Source: Nocardioides agri (GTDB lineage Bacteria > Actinomycetota > Actinomycetes > Propionibacteriales > Nocardioidaceae). From it: DNA of 64,000 nucleotides. Below the pieces are notes generated by a model. That model was not told the origin of the DNA and searched no databases. It saw only the letters and a list, made by a program, of their open reading frames with translations. Both the position numbers and the translations under genes were made by a program. Positions 32,422 through 40,912 of this stretch are shown in pieces. Positions within the stretch are counted from its first letter, which is position 1; each line of letters starts with the position of its first letter. Location of the stretch: NCBI RefSeq assembly GCF_013778305.1, contig NZ_JACEIC010000002.1, positions 2,133,669-2,197,668 on the forward strand. The letters run 5' to 3'.

Positions 32422-33830
32422 CGCTCCAGCTCGCTCTGCCGCACCACGTCGTGCCGGGGCGACCAGAGGTCGCGGACGACCATGCCGACGAGGTAGAGCT
32501 CCGCGGCCATCCGGGCGAGCACCGCGGCCCAGTAGAAGCCGGCGTCGCCGCCCGCGGCGGGCGCGAGGTAGCCGCCGAGGTACCACCAGACCGCGGCGAA
32601 GTAGAGCACCTCGCCGGCCTGCCAGAGGAGGATGTCGCGCCAGCGGGGCCGGGCCAGGGCCGCGAGCGGCAGCAGCCACAGCACGTACTGCGGCGAGTAG
32701 ACCTTGTTGATCAGCAGGAAGCCGGCGACCACCAGGAAGCCGAGCTGCGCGAGTCGGGGCGTCGCCGGCGAGGTCAGGCCGAGCGCGGCGACGCCGAGGC
32801 ACCACGCTCCGAAGAAGACCCACGACCCGAGGTTGATCGTGTGCGGGTCGAAGGCGAACGGGCTCGGCACCGTGTCCCTGGCCTGCTGGACGACCAGCCA
32901 GATCGAGCCCAGGTCGGCACCCCGGTCGGAGTTGAAGTGCCAGAAGACCTTCCACTGCTCCGCGCCGGTGGCGAGCGCGGGCAGGTTCGCGACCACCCAC
33001 GCGCCGACCGTGCCGGCGACCACCAGCCCGAGCTCGCGCAGGCGCCGCTGGCGCAGGCAGATGACCAGCACCCCGCCCAGCAGGAAGAGCGGGTAGAGCT
33101 TGGTGGCGGTGCCGAGGCCGATCAGCACGCCCGTCAGCACCGGCCGGTCCCGCGCCCACGCCCACAGCACACCGGCGACCAGCGCGACGGCGAGCAGGTC
33201 CCAGTTCACGAGCCCGGTCAGCAGCAGCGCCGGGGACAGCGCGAAGAGCGCGGCGTCCCAGGGGCGGCGCGGGTTCACGCCGGCGAGCAGCCAGGTGGTG
33301 AGCAGCGCCAGGACGGCGAACCCGAGCGCGTTGACGATGACGAAGATGCGCATCTCGCGGTGGACGTCCGGCCGACCGGCGACGTCCTCGGCGGGCTGCG
33401 ACCGGCGCTCCTCGAGGTCCGGTGACCCGTTGAGCCAGTGCGTGACGGTGGCCGTTCCCCAGGCCCAGTAGGAGATGCCGACGGGGTACTCCATGACCTC
33501 GAACCGGCTGCGGACGTCGGGGTCGCCGGAGTAGGGCCAGGCGAGCTCGGCGAACCCGCGCCCCGTGTAGAGGTAGGGCAGGTCGGAGTAGCACATCTGG
33601 CTGTAGCGGCTCTGCCCGTTCTGCCAGGTCTGGTCGTAGCAGGTGCTCTTCTGGAGCATGCCGAGCGCCAGGCAGACGGCGGTCAGCGCCAGCACGACCC
33701 GGACCGGCGTCCACCAGGGATGCCGACCCGCCCGGGTGCCGATCGGGCCGCCGACGCCCTCACTCAGGCCGCGGACCACAGGGTCGTCGTCGGTGGGGTC
33801 CACCCAGGCGCGCTTCCCCACCGACGTCAT
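32382..33830 (-). CDS. GT87/DUF2029-family membrane glycosyltransferase
   Basis: Polytopic membrane protein of 482 residues with about ten hydrophobic segments, resembling polyprenyl-phosphate-mannose-dependent mannosyltransferases of actinobacterial envelope glycolipids. Family-like runs include YPVGISYWAWG, GLGTATKLYPLFLLGGVLV and NKVYSPQYVLWLLPL. The ATG at 33830 is three bases after the PBP stop, so it is co-transcribed with the penicillin-binding protein. Its 3' end overlaps the alanine-racemase-like gene on the other strand by 40 bp. Sugar donor and acceptor are not determinable. Confidence 0.82.
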   Translation of the reverse strand: MTSVGKRAWVDPTDDDPVVRGLSEGVGGPIGTRAGRHPWWTPVRVVLALTAVCLALGMLQKSTCYDQTWQNGQSRYSQMCYSDLPYLYTGRGFAELAWPYSGDPDVRSRFEVMEYPVGISYWAWGTATVTHWLNGSPDLEERRSQPAEDVAGRPDVHREMRIFVIVNALGFAVLALLTTWLLAGVNPRRPWDAALFALSPALLLTGLVNWDLLAVALVAGVLWAWARDRPVLTGVLIGLGTATKLYPLFLLGGVLVICLRQRRLRELGLVVAGTVGAWVVANLPALATGAEQWKVFWHFNSDRGADLGSIWLVVQQARDTVPSPFAFDPHTINLGSWVFFGAWCLGVAALGLTSPATPRLAQLGFLVVAGFLLINKVYSPQYVLWLLPLAALARPRWRDILLWQAGEVLYFAAVWWYLGGYLAPAAGGDAGFYWAAVLARMAAELYLVGMVVRDLWSPRHDVVRQSELERQLTTTRSNAVAV

Positions 33831-33833
33831 GCC

Positions 33834-36164
33834 TCAGCCCAGGCGCACGCGGCGCGGCGTGGGTGTCGTCGCCGCCTGTCCCGGCGTCGCGGACGGGGTG
33901 GGGGCCGGGGGTGGCGGGGTCTCGGCCGGCGGGGTGGGCGTGGCCGGCGGCGGGGTGGTCGGGCAGCCCAGCACCCCGCACGGGTCGGTGGGGGTGGGCG
34001 TCGGCACCGGCGTCACCGGAGCCGTCGGGGTGGGCGTCGGCGTGGGCGTGGCCGACTCGGTCTCGGGCGTCTTCGACGGCTTCTTCGACGGCTTCGGCTT
34101 GTTGGTCGGCGGCGGCGGAGCCGGCGCGTGGCCGTCCTCCGGGGCGTCGCCGTCGAGCAGGGCCGGCTCGGGGAAGTCCTCGACCTCGGTGCCCTCGAGG
34201 GCCCGGCCCATCACGTCGGTCCAGGTGCGGGCGGGATAGGAGCCGCCGTAGTACTCCGGCAGCCAGCCGTCGAGCTGGCCCTGGCCCTTGCCGCGCACGT
34301 ACATGACCGCGGTCGCGAGCTGCGGGGTGAACCCGACGAACCAGGCCGAGGAGACGTAGTCGTCGATGGCCGGGTCGGGCGAGGAGGCGGTCGCGGTGCC
34401 GGTCTTGCCGGCGGCCGGGCGGCCGAGATTGAGCGCCGCCGTGCCGGTGCCGGACTGGACGACCTGCTGCATGGCGTACGACGTGTCCGCGGCGATGTCC
34501 TCGGAGACCGCGCGAGTGTTGCGGTCCTTGTGGCCGTAGAGCTGCTCGCCGTCCTTGCTGACGACCTTCTCGACGACGTGCAGCTGGGCGGCGCGGCCGC
34601 CGTTGGCGATGCTGGCGTAGGCGTTGGCCATGTTGACCGGTGCGATCGTCGCCGAACCGAGGGCGATGCCCGCCACCGGCTCGAGACCGGGGCTGTTGTC
34701 GATGTTGTTGTAGCCGCCCTGGTCGCGGTCCCAGTTGGGGATGCCCAGGTCCTCGGCGGTCTTCAAGATCTTGTCGGGACCGTCGGGCATCGAGACGGTC
34801 AGGTCGGCGAAGACCGTGTTGATGGACTCCTCGAGGCCGTGGAGGAGGGTGACGGCGGAGCCGTAGTCGTTGCCGTCGCCCGAGCCCTCGTTCTCGACCT
34901 TCGGGCCGGTGCCGTCCTCGCTGTAGTAGAACGGCGAGTTGCCCTCGAAGGTGTCCTTGAGGGCGTAGCCCTCCTTCAGGCCGGCGGCGACGGCGAACGG
35001 CTTGAACGTCGAGCCGACCTGGCCGCCGGTGACGGCCCAGTTGATCTGGGACTGGAGGTAGTCCTGGCCGCCGAAGAAGCCGCGGAGCGCGCCGGTGCCG
35101 GGCTCGACGGAGGCGACGGCGACGTGCAGCTCCTTGTCGCCGAAGCCCTCGGGACGCTGCTCCTTCACGCCCTCCTCGGCCGCGGCCATCGCCTTCTGCG
35201 TGAACGTCGTGGTCACGCGCAGGCCGCCGCCGTCGATCTGGTCGTCGTCGAAGCCGAGCCGGTGCAGCTCGTCGCGCACCATCGCCAGCATGTGACCCTT
35301 CTGGCCGGCGTACCGGCTCTGCGCCGCGATCTTCGGGAACTTCGGCAGCCGGCGCTCGGCCTTGGCGGCCTGGTCGGCGGTGATGTTGTCGGCCTTGGCC
35401 ATCCCGCTGAGGACGTAGTCGTAGCGCTCCTTGAGCGCCTGGCGGGACTCACGGCCGTTGGCCGGGTCGAAGCGCGAGGGGTTGTTGAGCACGCTGGCGA
35501 GCACGGCCGACTCGCGAAGCGTCAGGTCCTTGGCGTCCTTGTTGAAGAACGCCTCCGCCGCGGCCTGGACGCCGTACGCGCCGCGACCGAAGTAGATGGT
35601 GTTGAGGTAGCCCTCGAGGATCTCGGTCTTGCTGGTGGTGCGCTGCAGCTTCAGCGAGAGGATCGCCTCCTTCAGCTTGCGCTGGTAGGAGCGCTCCTGC
35701 GTCAGGTAGAGGATCTTCACGTACTGCTGGGTGATCGTGGACGCGCCCTGCTGTGAGTTGCCGGAGGCGTTGCTGAACGCCGCGCGCACGATGCCCTTGG
35801 GGTCGATGCCCTTGTCGCTCCAGAAGCCGCGGTTCTCCGCCGCGACGACCGCGTTCTGGAGGTCCTCGGGCATGTCCTCGATCGGGATGGACTCGCGGTT
35901 CTGCGTCGCGTAGCTGCCGACCTCCGTCTTGCCGTCGGCGTAGTAGACGTAGGAGGTCTCGGTCTCGAACTCGGTGTTGGCGTTCGGGATCTCGGTCGAC
36001 TGGTAGAGGTAGACGAACGCGCCGACCACGACGAGCACGCCGACCAGGCAGACGATCAGGAACCACTTGCCGACCTTGCGCAGCCTCTGCTTGCGCGTGA
36101 GGGGTCGCTTCGGCCCGGCCTTGCTCTTGGTTGCCGCGCCGGGGGCGCGGCGCTTGCCACTCAC
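33834..36164 (-). CDS. Class A penicillin-binding protein (transglycosylase/transpeptidase)
   Basis: Bifunctional peptidoglycan synthase of 776 residues. A basic N-terminus leads to one membrane helix (WFLIVCLVGVLVVVGAFVY), then the GT51 domain with AAENRGFWSDKGID, GASTITQQYVK and RKLKEAILSLKLQ, and the transpeptidase with Ser385 in GSTFK, SIN and KTGTA. The tail is Pro/Thr-rich (about residues 690-776) and disordered. The GTG at 36164 is chosen; the longer reading frame to 36275 lacks a site and a homologous N-terminus. A possible promoter on the minus strand has TTGGGT (36265-36260) and TACCCT (36241-36236), spacer 18. Confidence 0.93.
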   Translation of the reverse strand: MSGKRRAPGAATKSKAGPKRPLTRKQRLRKVGKWFLIVCLVGVLVVVGAFVYLYQSTEIPNANTEFETETSYVYYADGKTEVGSYATQNRESIPIEDMPEDLQNAVVAAENRGFWSDKGIDPKGIVRAAFSNASGNSQQGASTITQQYVKILYLTQERSYQRKLKEAILSLKLQRTTSKTEILEGYLNTIYFGRGAYGVQAAAEAFFNKDAKDLTLRESAVLASVLNNPSRFDPANGRESRQALKERYDYVLSGMAKADNITADQAAKAERRLPKFPKIAAQSRYAGQKGHMLAMVRDELHRLGFDDDQIDGGGLRVTTTFTQKAMAAAEEGVKEQRPEGFGDKELHVAVASVEPGTGALRGFFGGQDYLQSQINWAVTGGQVGSTFKPFAVAAGLKEGYALKDTFEGNSPFYYSEDGTGPKVENEGSGDGNDYGSAVTLLHGLEESINTVFADLTVSMPDGPDKILKTAEDLGIPNWDRDQGGYNNIDNSPGLEPVAGIALGSATIAPVNMANAYASIANGGRAAQLHVVEKVVSKDGEQLYGHKDRNTRAVSEDIAADTSYAMQQVVQSGTGTAALNLGRPAAGKTGTATASSPDPAIDDYVSSAWFVGFTPQLATAVMYVRGKGQGQLDGWLPEYYGGSYPARTWTDVMGRALEGTEVEDFPEPALLDGDAPEDGHAPAPPPPTNKPKPSKKPSKTPETESATPTPTPTPTAPVTPVPTPTPTDPCGVLGCPTTPPPATPTPPAETPPPPAPTPSATPGQAATTPTPRRVRLG

Positions 36165-36402
36165 GGTCGATGCGCTCCGCTGGTCGGGGACGGGGGCCGG
36201 ACCGGGGAAGACAGACCGGACCGAGATCGTTCGACAGGGTACGGGGGCCCGCCACGCCCACCCAAGACGGCGCACGGGGACCCCGTTATCACGACGATAC
36301 GGTCCCGTGGGGAGAGCCCCTCGGTCGTGACCGAGGTCTCAGCCGGGGGACCCGATGGAAACCCGCAACAGGTCCCCCGTTCGCAACGCGCGGATATATC
36401 GC

Positions 36403-36408
36403 TACGAT
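36403..36408 (+). promoter_or_regulatory. -10 box placed for a leaderless padR transcript
   Basis: TACGAT lies seven bases before the GTG at 36415, so transcription should begin at the start codon itself. The palindrome GATATATC (36393-36400) lies just upstream and is a candidate autoregulatory site for the PadR protein. Confidence 0.65.
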
Positions 36409-36414
36409 AGGTCT

Positions 36415-37023
36415 GTGGCACGTCGAGCAGAGACCATCGAGCTGGCAGTCCTGGGACTGCTGCACGAGGGACCCATGCACGGCTACGAGCTGCGCAAGCG
36501 GCTCAACCTGATGCTCGGCTGGGGTCGGGTGCTCTCCTACGGCTCGCTCTACCCGACGCTGAAGAAGATGCTCCGCGCCAACCTCATCGAGGAGACGATG
36601 AGCACGAAGACGCCGGGCACCCCGGTGTCGAAGCGACCGCGCATCACCTACCAGGTCACCGAGGCCGGGAACCGGGAGTTCCAGCGCCTGATGTCGGAGG
36701 TCGGGCCCACTGCGTGGGAGGACGACAACTTCGACATCCGCTTCGCGTTCTTCTCCTCCACCGACATGGAGATCCGGCTGCGCGTGCTCGAGGGCCGGCG
36801 TACCCGTCTCCAGGAGCGGCTCGACCGGGTCCAGACCCAGCTGGCGATGACCCAGAAGGAGGTCGACCGCTACGCGGCCGAGCTCCAGCGCCACGGCGTC
36901 GAGTCGGTCGAGCGTGAGGTCCGGTGGCTCTCCGAGCTGATCAACGCCGAGCGCAACTCGGTCACCACGGCCGTGCCAGACAAGCAACCCCCCGCCGCCC
37001 CCGCGGCCGATCAGAAGCTGTAA
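36415..37023 (+). CDS. PadR-family transcriptional regulator
   Basis: Protein of 202 residues with the PadR winged helix at about 1-95 (ETIELAVLGLLHEGPMHGYELRKRL, SYGSLYPTLKKM) and a C-terminal helical dimerisation domain with a coiled-coil-like RRTRLQERLDRVQTQLAMTQ segment. The GTG at 36415 fits a leaderless message; the upstream extension to 36355 lacks support. It precedes ino1 by 18 bp, a pairing widespread in actinobacteria, and probably regulates inositol synthesis. The effector is unknown. Confidence 0.9.
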   Translation: MARRAETIELAVLGLLHEGPMHGYELRKRLNLMLGWGRVLSYGSLYPTLKKMLRANLIEETMSTKTPGTPVSKRPRITYQVTEAGNREFQRLMSEVGPTAWEDDNFDIRFAFFSSTDMEIRLRVLEGRRTRLQERLDRVQTQLAMTQKEVDRYAAELQRHGVESVEREVRWLSELINAERNSVTTAVPDKQPPAAPAADQKL

Positions 37024-37041
37024 CCAGGAAAGGAAACCCCG

Positions 37042-38127
37042 ATGGGTTCGGTACGAGTAGCAATCGTGGGAGTGGGCAACTGCGCCACCTCCCTGATCCA
37101 GGGTGTTCAGTACTACAAGGACGCCGACCCCTCGGGCACCGTCCCGGGCCTGATGCACGTCACCTTCGGGGACTACCACGTCTCCGACGTGCAGTTCGTG
37201 GCGGCGTTCGACGTCGACGACAAGAAGGTCGGCAAGGACCTCTCCGAGGCGATCAACGCCTCCGAGAACAACACCATCAAGATCTGCGACGTGCCGACCC
37301 TCGGCATCGACGTGCAGCGCGGCCACACCCTCGACGGCCTCGGCAAGTACTACCGCGAGACCATCGAGGAGTCGGCCGCCGAGCCGGTCGACATCGTCCA
37401 GATCCTCAAGGACACCCAGGCCGACGTCCTCGTCTCCTACCTGCCGGTGGGCTCCGAGGAGGCCGACAAGTTCTACGCGCAGTGCGCGATCGACGCCGGC
37501 GTGGCCTTCGTCAACGCGCTCCCCGTCTTCATCGCCTCCGACCCGGTCTGGGCCAAGAAGTTCGAGGACGCCGGCGTCCCGATCGTCGGCGACGACATCA
37601 AGTCGCAGGTCGGCGCCACGATCACCCACCGGGTGATGGCCCGCCTCTTCGAGGACCGCGGCGTGACGCTGGACCGCACCTACCAGCTCAACGTCGGCGG
37701 CAACATGGACTTCAAGAACATGCTCGAGCGCGAGCGCCTGGAGTCCAAGAAGGTCTCCAAGACCCAGGCCGTCACCTCGAACCTCACCGGCGACCTGGCC
37801 GGCAAGGTCTACGACAAGAACGTGCACATCGGCCCGTCCGACTACGTCGCCTGGCTCGACGACCGCAAGTGGGCCTACGTCCGCCTCGAGGGTCGCGCCT
37901 TCGGTGACGTCCCGCTCAACCTCGAGTACAAGCTCGAGGTCTGGGACTCCCCGAACTCCGCCGGCATCATCATCGACGCGATCCGCGCCGCCAAGATCGC
38001 CAAGGACCGCGGCATCGGCGGCCCGATCATCTCGGCATCGTCGTACCTGATGAAGTCCCCGCCGGTCCAGCTCCCCGACGACGAGGGCCGCCGCCGCGTG
38101 GAGGCCTTCATCCGCGGCGAGGAGTGA
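37042..38127 (+). CDS. ino1: Inositol-3-phosphate synthase
   Basis: Converts glucose-6-phosphate to 1L-myo-inositol-1-phosphate, the first step toward mycothiol and phosphatidylinositol. The 361-residue length is that of the actinobacterial enzyme. It starts with the NAD-binding [13 protein letters not shown] and contains [27 protein letters not shown] and the [20 protein letters not shown] segment. AGGAAAGGAA precedes the start. It is co-transcribed with the PadR gene and followed by the hairpin at 38161-38225. Mycothiol use would fit the SigR-type promoter seen before trxB. Confidence 0.96.
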   Translation: MGSVRVAIVGVGNCATSLIQGVQYYKDADPSGTVPGLMHVTFGDYHVSDVQFVAAFDVDDKKVGKDLSEAINASENNTIKICDVPTLGIDVQRGHTLDGLGKYYRETIEESAAEPVDIVQILKDTQADVLVSYLPVGSEEADKFYAQCAIDAGVAFVNALPVFIASDPVWAKKFEDAGVPIVGDDIKSQVGATITHRVMARLFEDRGVTLDRTYQLNVGGNMDFKNMLERERLESKKVSKTQAVTSNLTGDLAGKVYDKNVHIGPSDYVAWLDDRKWAYVRLEGRAFGDVPLNLEYKLEVWDSPNSAGIIIDAIRAAKIAKDRGIGGPIISASSYLMKSPPVQLPDDEGRRRVEAFIRGEE

Positions 38128-38160
38128 CCTGCAGCTGATGTGCCTCCGCTGCCGCGGAGA

Positions 38161-38225
38161 CCGTCGAGTGACGTGGAACGGCCCCTGGAGCACTGCTCTG
38201 GGGGCCGTTTCGCGTCACTCGACGG
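38161..38225. terminator. Compound palindrome A after ino1
   Basis: A 13-bp perfect outer stem, CCGTCGAGTGACG (38161-38173) with CGTCACTCGACGG (38213-38225), encloses a 39-base insert. Inside is a second perfect stem, AACGGCCCC (38177-38185) with GGGGCCGTT (38201-38209), and a small GAGC/GCTC dyad. There is no T-run. A close relative lies at 39256-39319. Confidence 0.85.
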
Positions 38226-38288
38226 ACCCATCCACAGGTACGACGAGGCCTGGTTAGTCCACAGCCGCCGGCGGGGCAGGCGTGGCGC

Positions 38289-39266
38289 ATGCCGCATCGC
38301 TGGGATCCCATCTCGCCGCCCGTGCCGCCCCTGGTCGTCCCCGTCCGGATCGACCCGACCGGCCGGGACGGCCCCACGGCGAAGCAGTCGCGCGGCCCGC
38401 GGTGGCGCCGGACGTCACCGGGGCTGTTCGTGCCGGCCACCGTCGACGGCGCGACCGTGGAGCAGCGGATCGTCGAGTCCCACGCGCGGGCCGGGCCGCG
38501 AGCCGTGCTCACCGGGTGGGCATCCCTCCGACTCCAGCGCGCCAACTTCTTCGACGGCTTGGCACGCGACGGTCGGACCCCACTCCCGGTGCCCATCGCC
38601 GCCAACGGCGAGCGCCTGGCCTCGGACGAGCACACCGCCGTGGTGCGAGACGTCATCCCCGACGACGAGGTCGTGGTCCTCAACGGCATGCGATGCACGC
38701 GACCCGAGCGCGCGCTGTACGACGAGATGCAGCGCATCGGCGAGCTGCGCGAGATGGCGGTCGCCGTCGGGTCGGCGTGCGCGGCCAGGCTCACCTCGGT
38801 CGGTCGCATGCGTCTCTACGCAGCCACGCGCCGCTGGTATCGCGACGTGCGCCTCGTGAAGGAGGCGATCGAGATGGCGCACGAGGACTGCCGCTCGCCG
38901 CAGGAGCACCGGTTCGCCCTGATCTGGGAGCACGACGCCAAGTGGAGCCGGCCGCTCGTCAACCGACCCGTCTACGACGTCGACGGCCGATTCATCGCGA
39001 CCCCCGACCTCCTCGACCCCGAACGCGGCGTGGTGGGCGAGTACGCCGGCGCAGGTCACCGCGACCTCGACCAGCACGCCGCCGACATCGCGCGGGAGGC
39101 GGACCTCCGCGATGTCGGGCTCGAGTACGTCGAGGTCGTCGGTCGCGACCTCCGCGACCCGTGGCGCGTGGTCCGTCGGATGCAGCACGCGGCAGCACGC
39201 GCCGTACACCTGGAGCGCCGGTGGGTGGTCGGTCCCGCTGCGTGGCCCCTCACCCCCGTCGAGTGA
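38289..39266 (+). CDS. AbiEi-like / Vsr-like (PD-(D/E)xK) protein, function unknown
   Basis: A 325-residue protein of a type common in actinobacteria. The N-terminal half carries a winged-helix-like region (SPGLFVPATVDGATVEQRI) resembling AbiEi antitoxin domains. The C-terminal half has a possible restriction-endonuclease core: Glu206 in SPQEHR, Asp240 in ATPDLLD and Glu251 in GEYAGAGH, similar to Vsr or DUF559 proteins. No toxin partner lies beside it. It sits between two related palindromes, and the left arm of the second one overlaps its stop codon. It could be an orphan defence or repair nuclease; activity is unproven. Confidence 0.7.
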   Translation: MPHRWDPISPPVPPLVVPVRIDPTGRDGPTAKQSRGPRWRRTSPGLFVPATVDGATVEQRIVESHARAGPRAVLTGWASLRLQRANFFDGLARDGRTPLPVPIAANGERLASDEHTAVVRDVIPDDEVVVLNGMRCTRPERALYDEMQRIGELREMAVAVGSACAARLTSVGRMRLYAATRRWYRDVRLVKEAIEMAHEDCRSPQEHRFALIWEHDAKWSRPLVNRPVYDVDGRFIATPDLLDPERGVVGEYAGAGHRDLDQHAADIAREADLRDVGLEYVEVVGRDLRDPWRVVRRMQHAAARAVHLERRWVVGPAAWPLTPVE

Positions 39267-39319
39267 CGTCAACCGGCCCTCGGAGGGCTCGCCGAAGGGC
39301 GCGCTCGCGTCACTCGACG
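39256..39319. terminator. Compound palindrome B between the AbiEi-like gene and the HerA-like gene
   Basis: CGTCGAGTGACG (39257-39268) pairs with CGTCACTCGACG (39308-39319) around a 39-base loop, the same stem sequence and loop length as the element at 38161-38225. The loop contains imperfect GGCCCTC/GAGGGC-type dyads. It overlaps the TGA of the upstream gene and ends seven bases before the HerA-like stop, so it probably terminates both converging transcripts. Confidence 0.85.
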
Positions 39320-39325
39320 AGAAAT

Positions 39326-40891
39326 TCAGCGGCGACCCGTCTTGAACACCCCGCGGGCGATCTCCCGGGTGGCGGTGCGCACGAAGTCCTTGAACGCCGA
39401 CGACTTCACGACCTGCTCCACGACGCTGTCCTCGTGCTTCGGCGCCTTCGGGCGGGGTGCCTTCGGGACCGGGATGTGCCGCTTCGCGGGGTCGGTCGGC
39501 GCCTCCTGCGCCTGCTTGGCCGCACCCTGCTCGAGACGGGCGGCGAGGATCTCGCGGGCCGACTCGCGGTCGAGCGCCGCCGCGTACTTCGCCGCCCGCG
39601 GACTCGCGGCGCCGGCGGCCGTGACGAGGTCGGGGTCGCAGGGATCCATCCGCGACTCCGGGGCGCGCAGGCGGGTCCAGGCGACCGGGGTGGGCGCGCC
39701 ACGCTCGTTCATCACCGTCACGATCGCCTCGCCGATGCCGAGGCTGGTGATCACCTCGCCCAGGTCGGCGTACCCGCTCGTCGGGTACGTCGCGACCGTG
39801 GCCTTGAGCGCCTTGGCGTCGTTGGGCGTGTGCGCCCGCAGTTGGTGCTGGACCCGCGATCCGAGCTGGGCGAGCACCGCATCCGGTACGTCGGTCGGGC
39901 TCTGCGTCACGAAGAAGACGCCGACACCCTTGGACCTGATCAGCCGCACGGTCTGGGCCACCTGGTCGAGGAACGCGTCGGAGGCGTCGGCGAAGAGCAG
40001 GTGCGCCTCGTCGAAGAAGAACACCAGCTTGGGCTTGTCGACGTCGCCGACCTCGGGCAGCTCGTGGAAGAGGTCGGCGAGCAGCCACATCAGGAACGTC
40101 GAGAAGATCGCCGGCCGGTCCTGCAGCTGCGGCAGCTCGACGAGCGAGACCAGTCCACGGCCGTCGGGCGCGACCTGGAGCAGGTCCGCCGACTCGAACT
40201 CCGGCTCGCCGAAGAACGTGTCGCCGCCCTGGTCCTCCAGCCCGATCAGCTCCCGCAGGATCACCCCCGCCGTCGCCGAGGACAGCCCGCCGAGCGCCTT
40301 CAGCTCGGCCTTGCCCTCATCACTCAACAGGTGTGCGACCACCGCACGCAGGTCCGCGAGGTCGAGCAGCGGCAGACCGGCCTGGTCGGCGTAGTGGAAG
40401 ATCAGGCCCAGGCTGGACTCCTGGGTGTCGTTGAGCCCGAGGACCTTGCTGAGCAACGTCGGCCCGAACGCGCTCATCGTGACGCGCAGCGGCAGGCCCG
40501 ACCCGATCCCCCCGATCGCGTAGAACTCGACGGGGAACCCGGTGGGCGTCCACTGCTGCCCGAGCGTCGTCGCCCGGGCGGTCAGCTTGTCGTTCGCCTC
40601 GCCGGGCTGCGCGAGCCCCGAGAGGTCGCCCTTGATGTCGGCGGCGAAGACCGGCACCCCGGCCGCGCTGAGCTGCTCCACCAGCAGCTGCAGCGTCCGG
40701 GTCTTGCCGGTGCCGGTCGCGCCGGCGACCAGACCGTGCCGGTTGAGCATGCCGAGCGGGATCCGCACCGGCACGTCGGTCAGCCGCTCGGCGTCCAGCA
40801 GCAGGCCCCCCAGCTCGAGCGCGGCACCCTCGAAGGCGTAGCCGGCCCGGACGGCGTCGGTCAGCTTCTGGTCCGCGTCACTCGCTCCCAT
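39326..40891 (-). CDS. HerA-like ATPase (DUF853 family)
   Basis: A 521-residue cytoplasmic P-loop ATPase of the HerA/FtsK superfamily. Walker A is GATGTGKTRTLQLL, Walker B is KLVFFFDEAHLLF, and VGVFFVTQSPTDVPD is a sensor motif. The C-terminus is Lys/Pro-rich, ending FKTGRR. Such proteins occur singly in many bacteria and their role (DNA translocation, repair or transfer) is poorly known. No NurA-like nuclease is adjacent, though the convergent neighbour has a nuclease-like fold. Confidence 0.88.
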   Translation of the reverse strand: MGASDADQKLTDAVRAGYAFEGAALELGGLLLDAERLTDVPVRIPLGMLNRHGLVAGATGTGKTRTLQLLVEQLSAAGVPVFAADIKGDLSGLAQPGEANDKLTARATTLGQQWTPTGFPVEFYAIGGIGSGLPLRVTMSAFGPTLLSKVLGLNDTQESSLGLIFHYADQAGLPLLDLADLRAVVAHLLSDEGKAELKALGGLSSATAGVILRELIGLEDQGGDTFFGEPEFESADLLQVAPDGRGLVSLVELPQLQDRPAIFSTFLMWLLADLFHELPEVGDVDKPKLVFFFDEAHLLFADASDAFLDQVAQTVRLIRSKGVGVFFVTQSPTDVPDAVLAQLGSRVQHQLRAHTPNDAKALKATVATYPTSGYADLGEVITSLGIGEAIVTVMNERGAPTPVAWTRLRAPESRMDPCDPDLVTAAGAASPRAAKYAAALDRESAREILAARLEQGAAKQAQEAPTDPAKRHIPVPKAPRPKAPKHEDSVVEQVVKSSAFKDFVRTATREIARGVFKTGRR

Positions 40892-40912
40892 GGAGCGACT
40901 GTAGGTGCGGCG

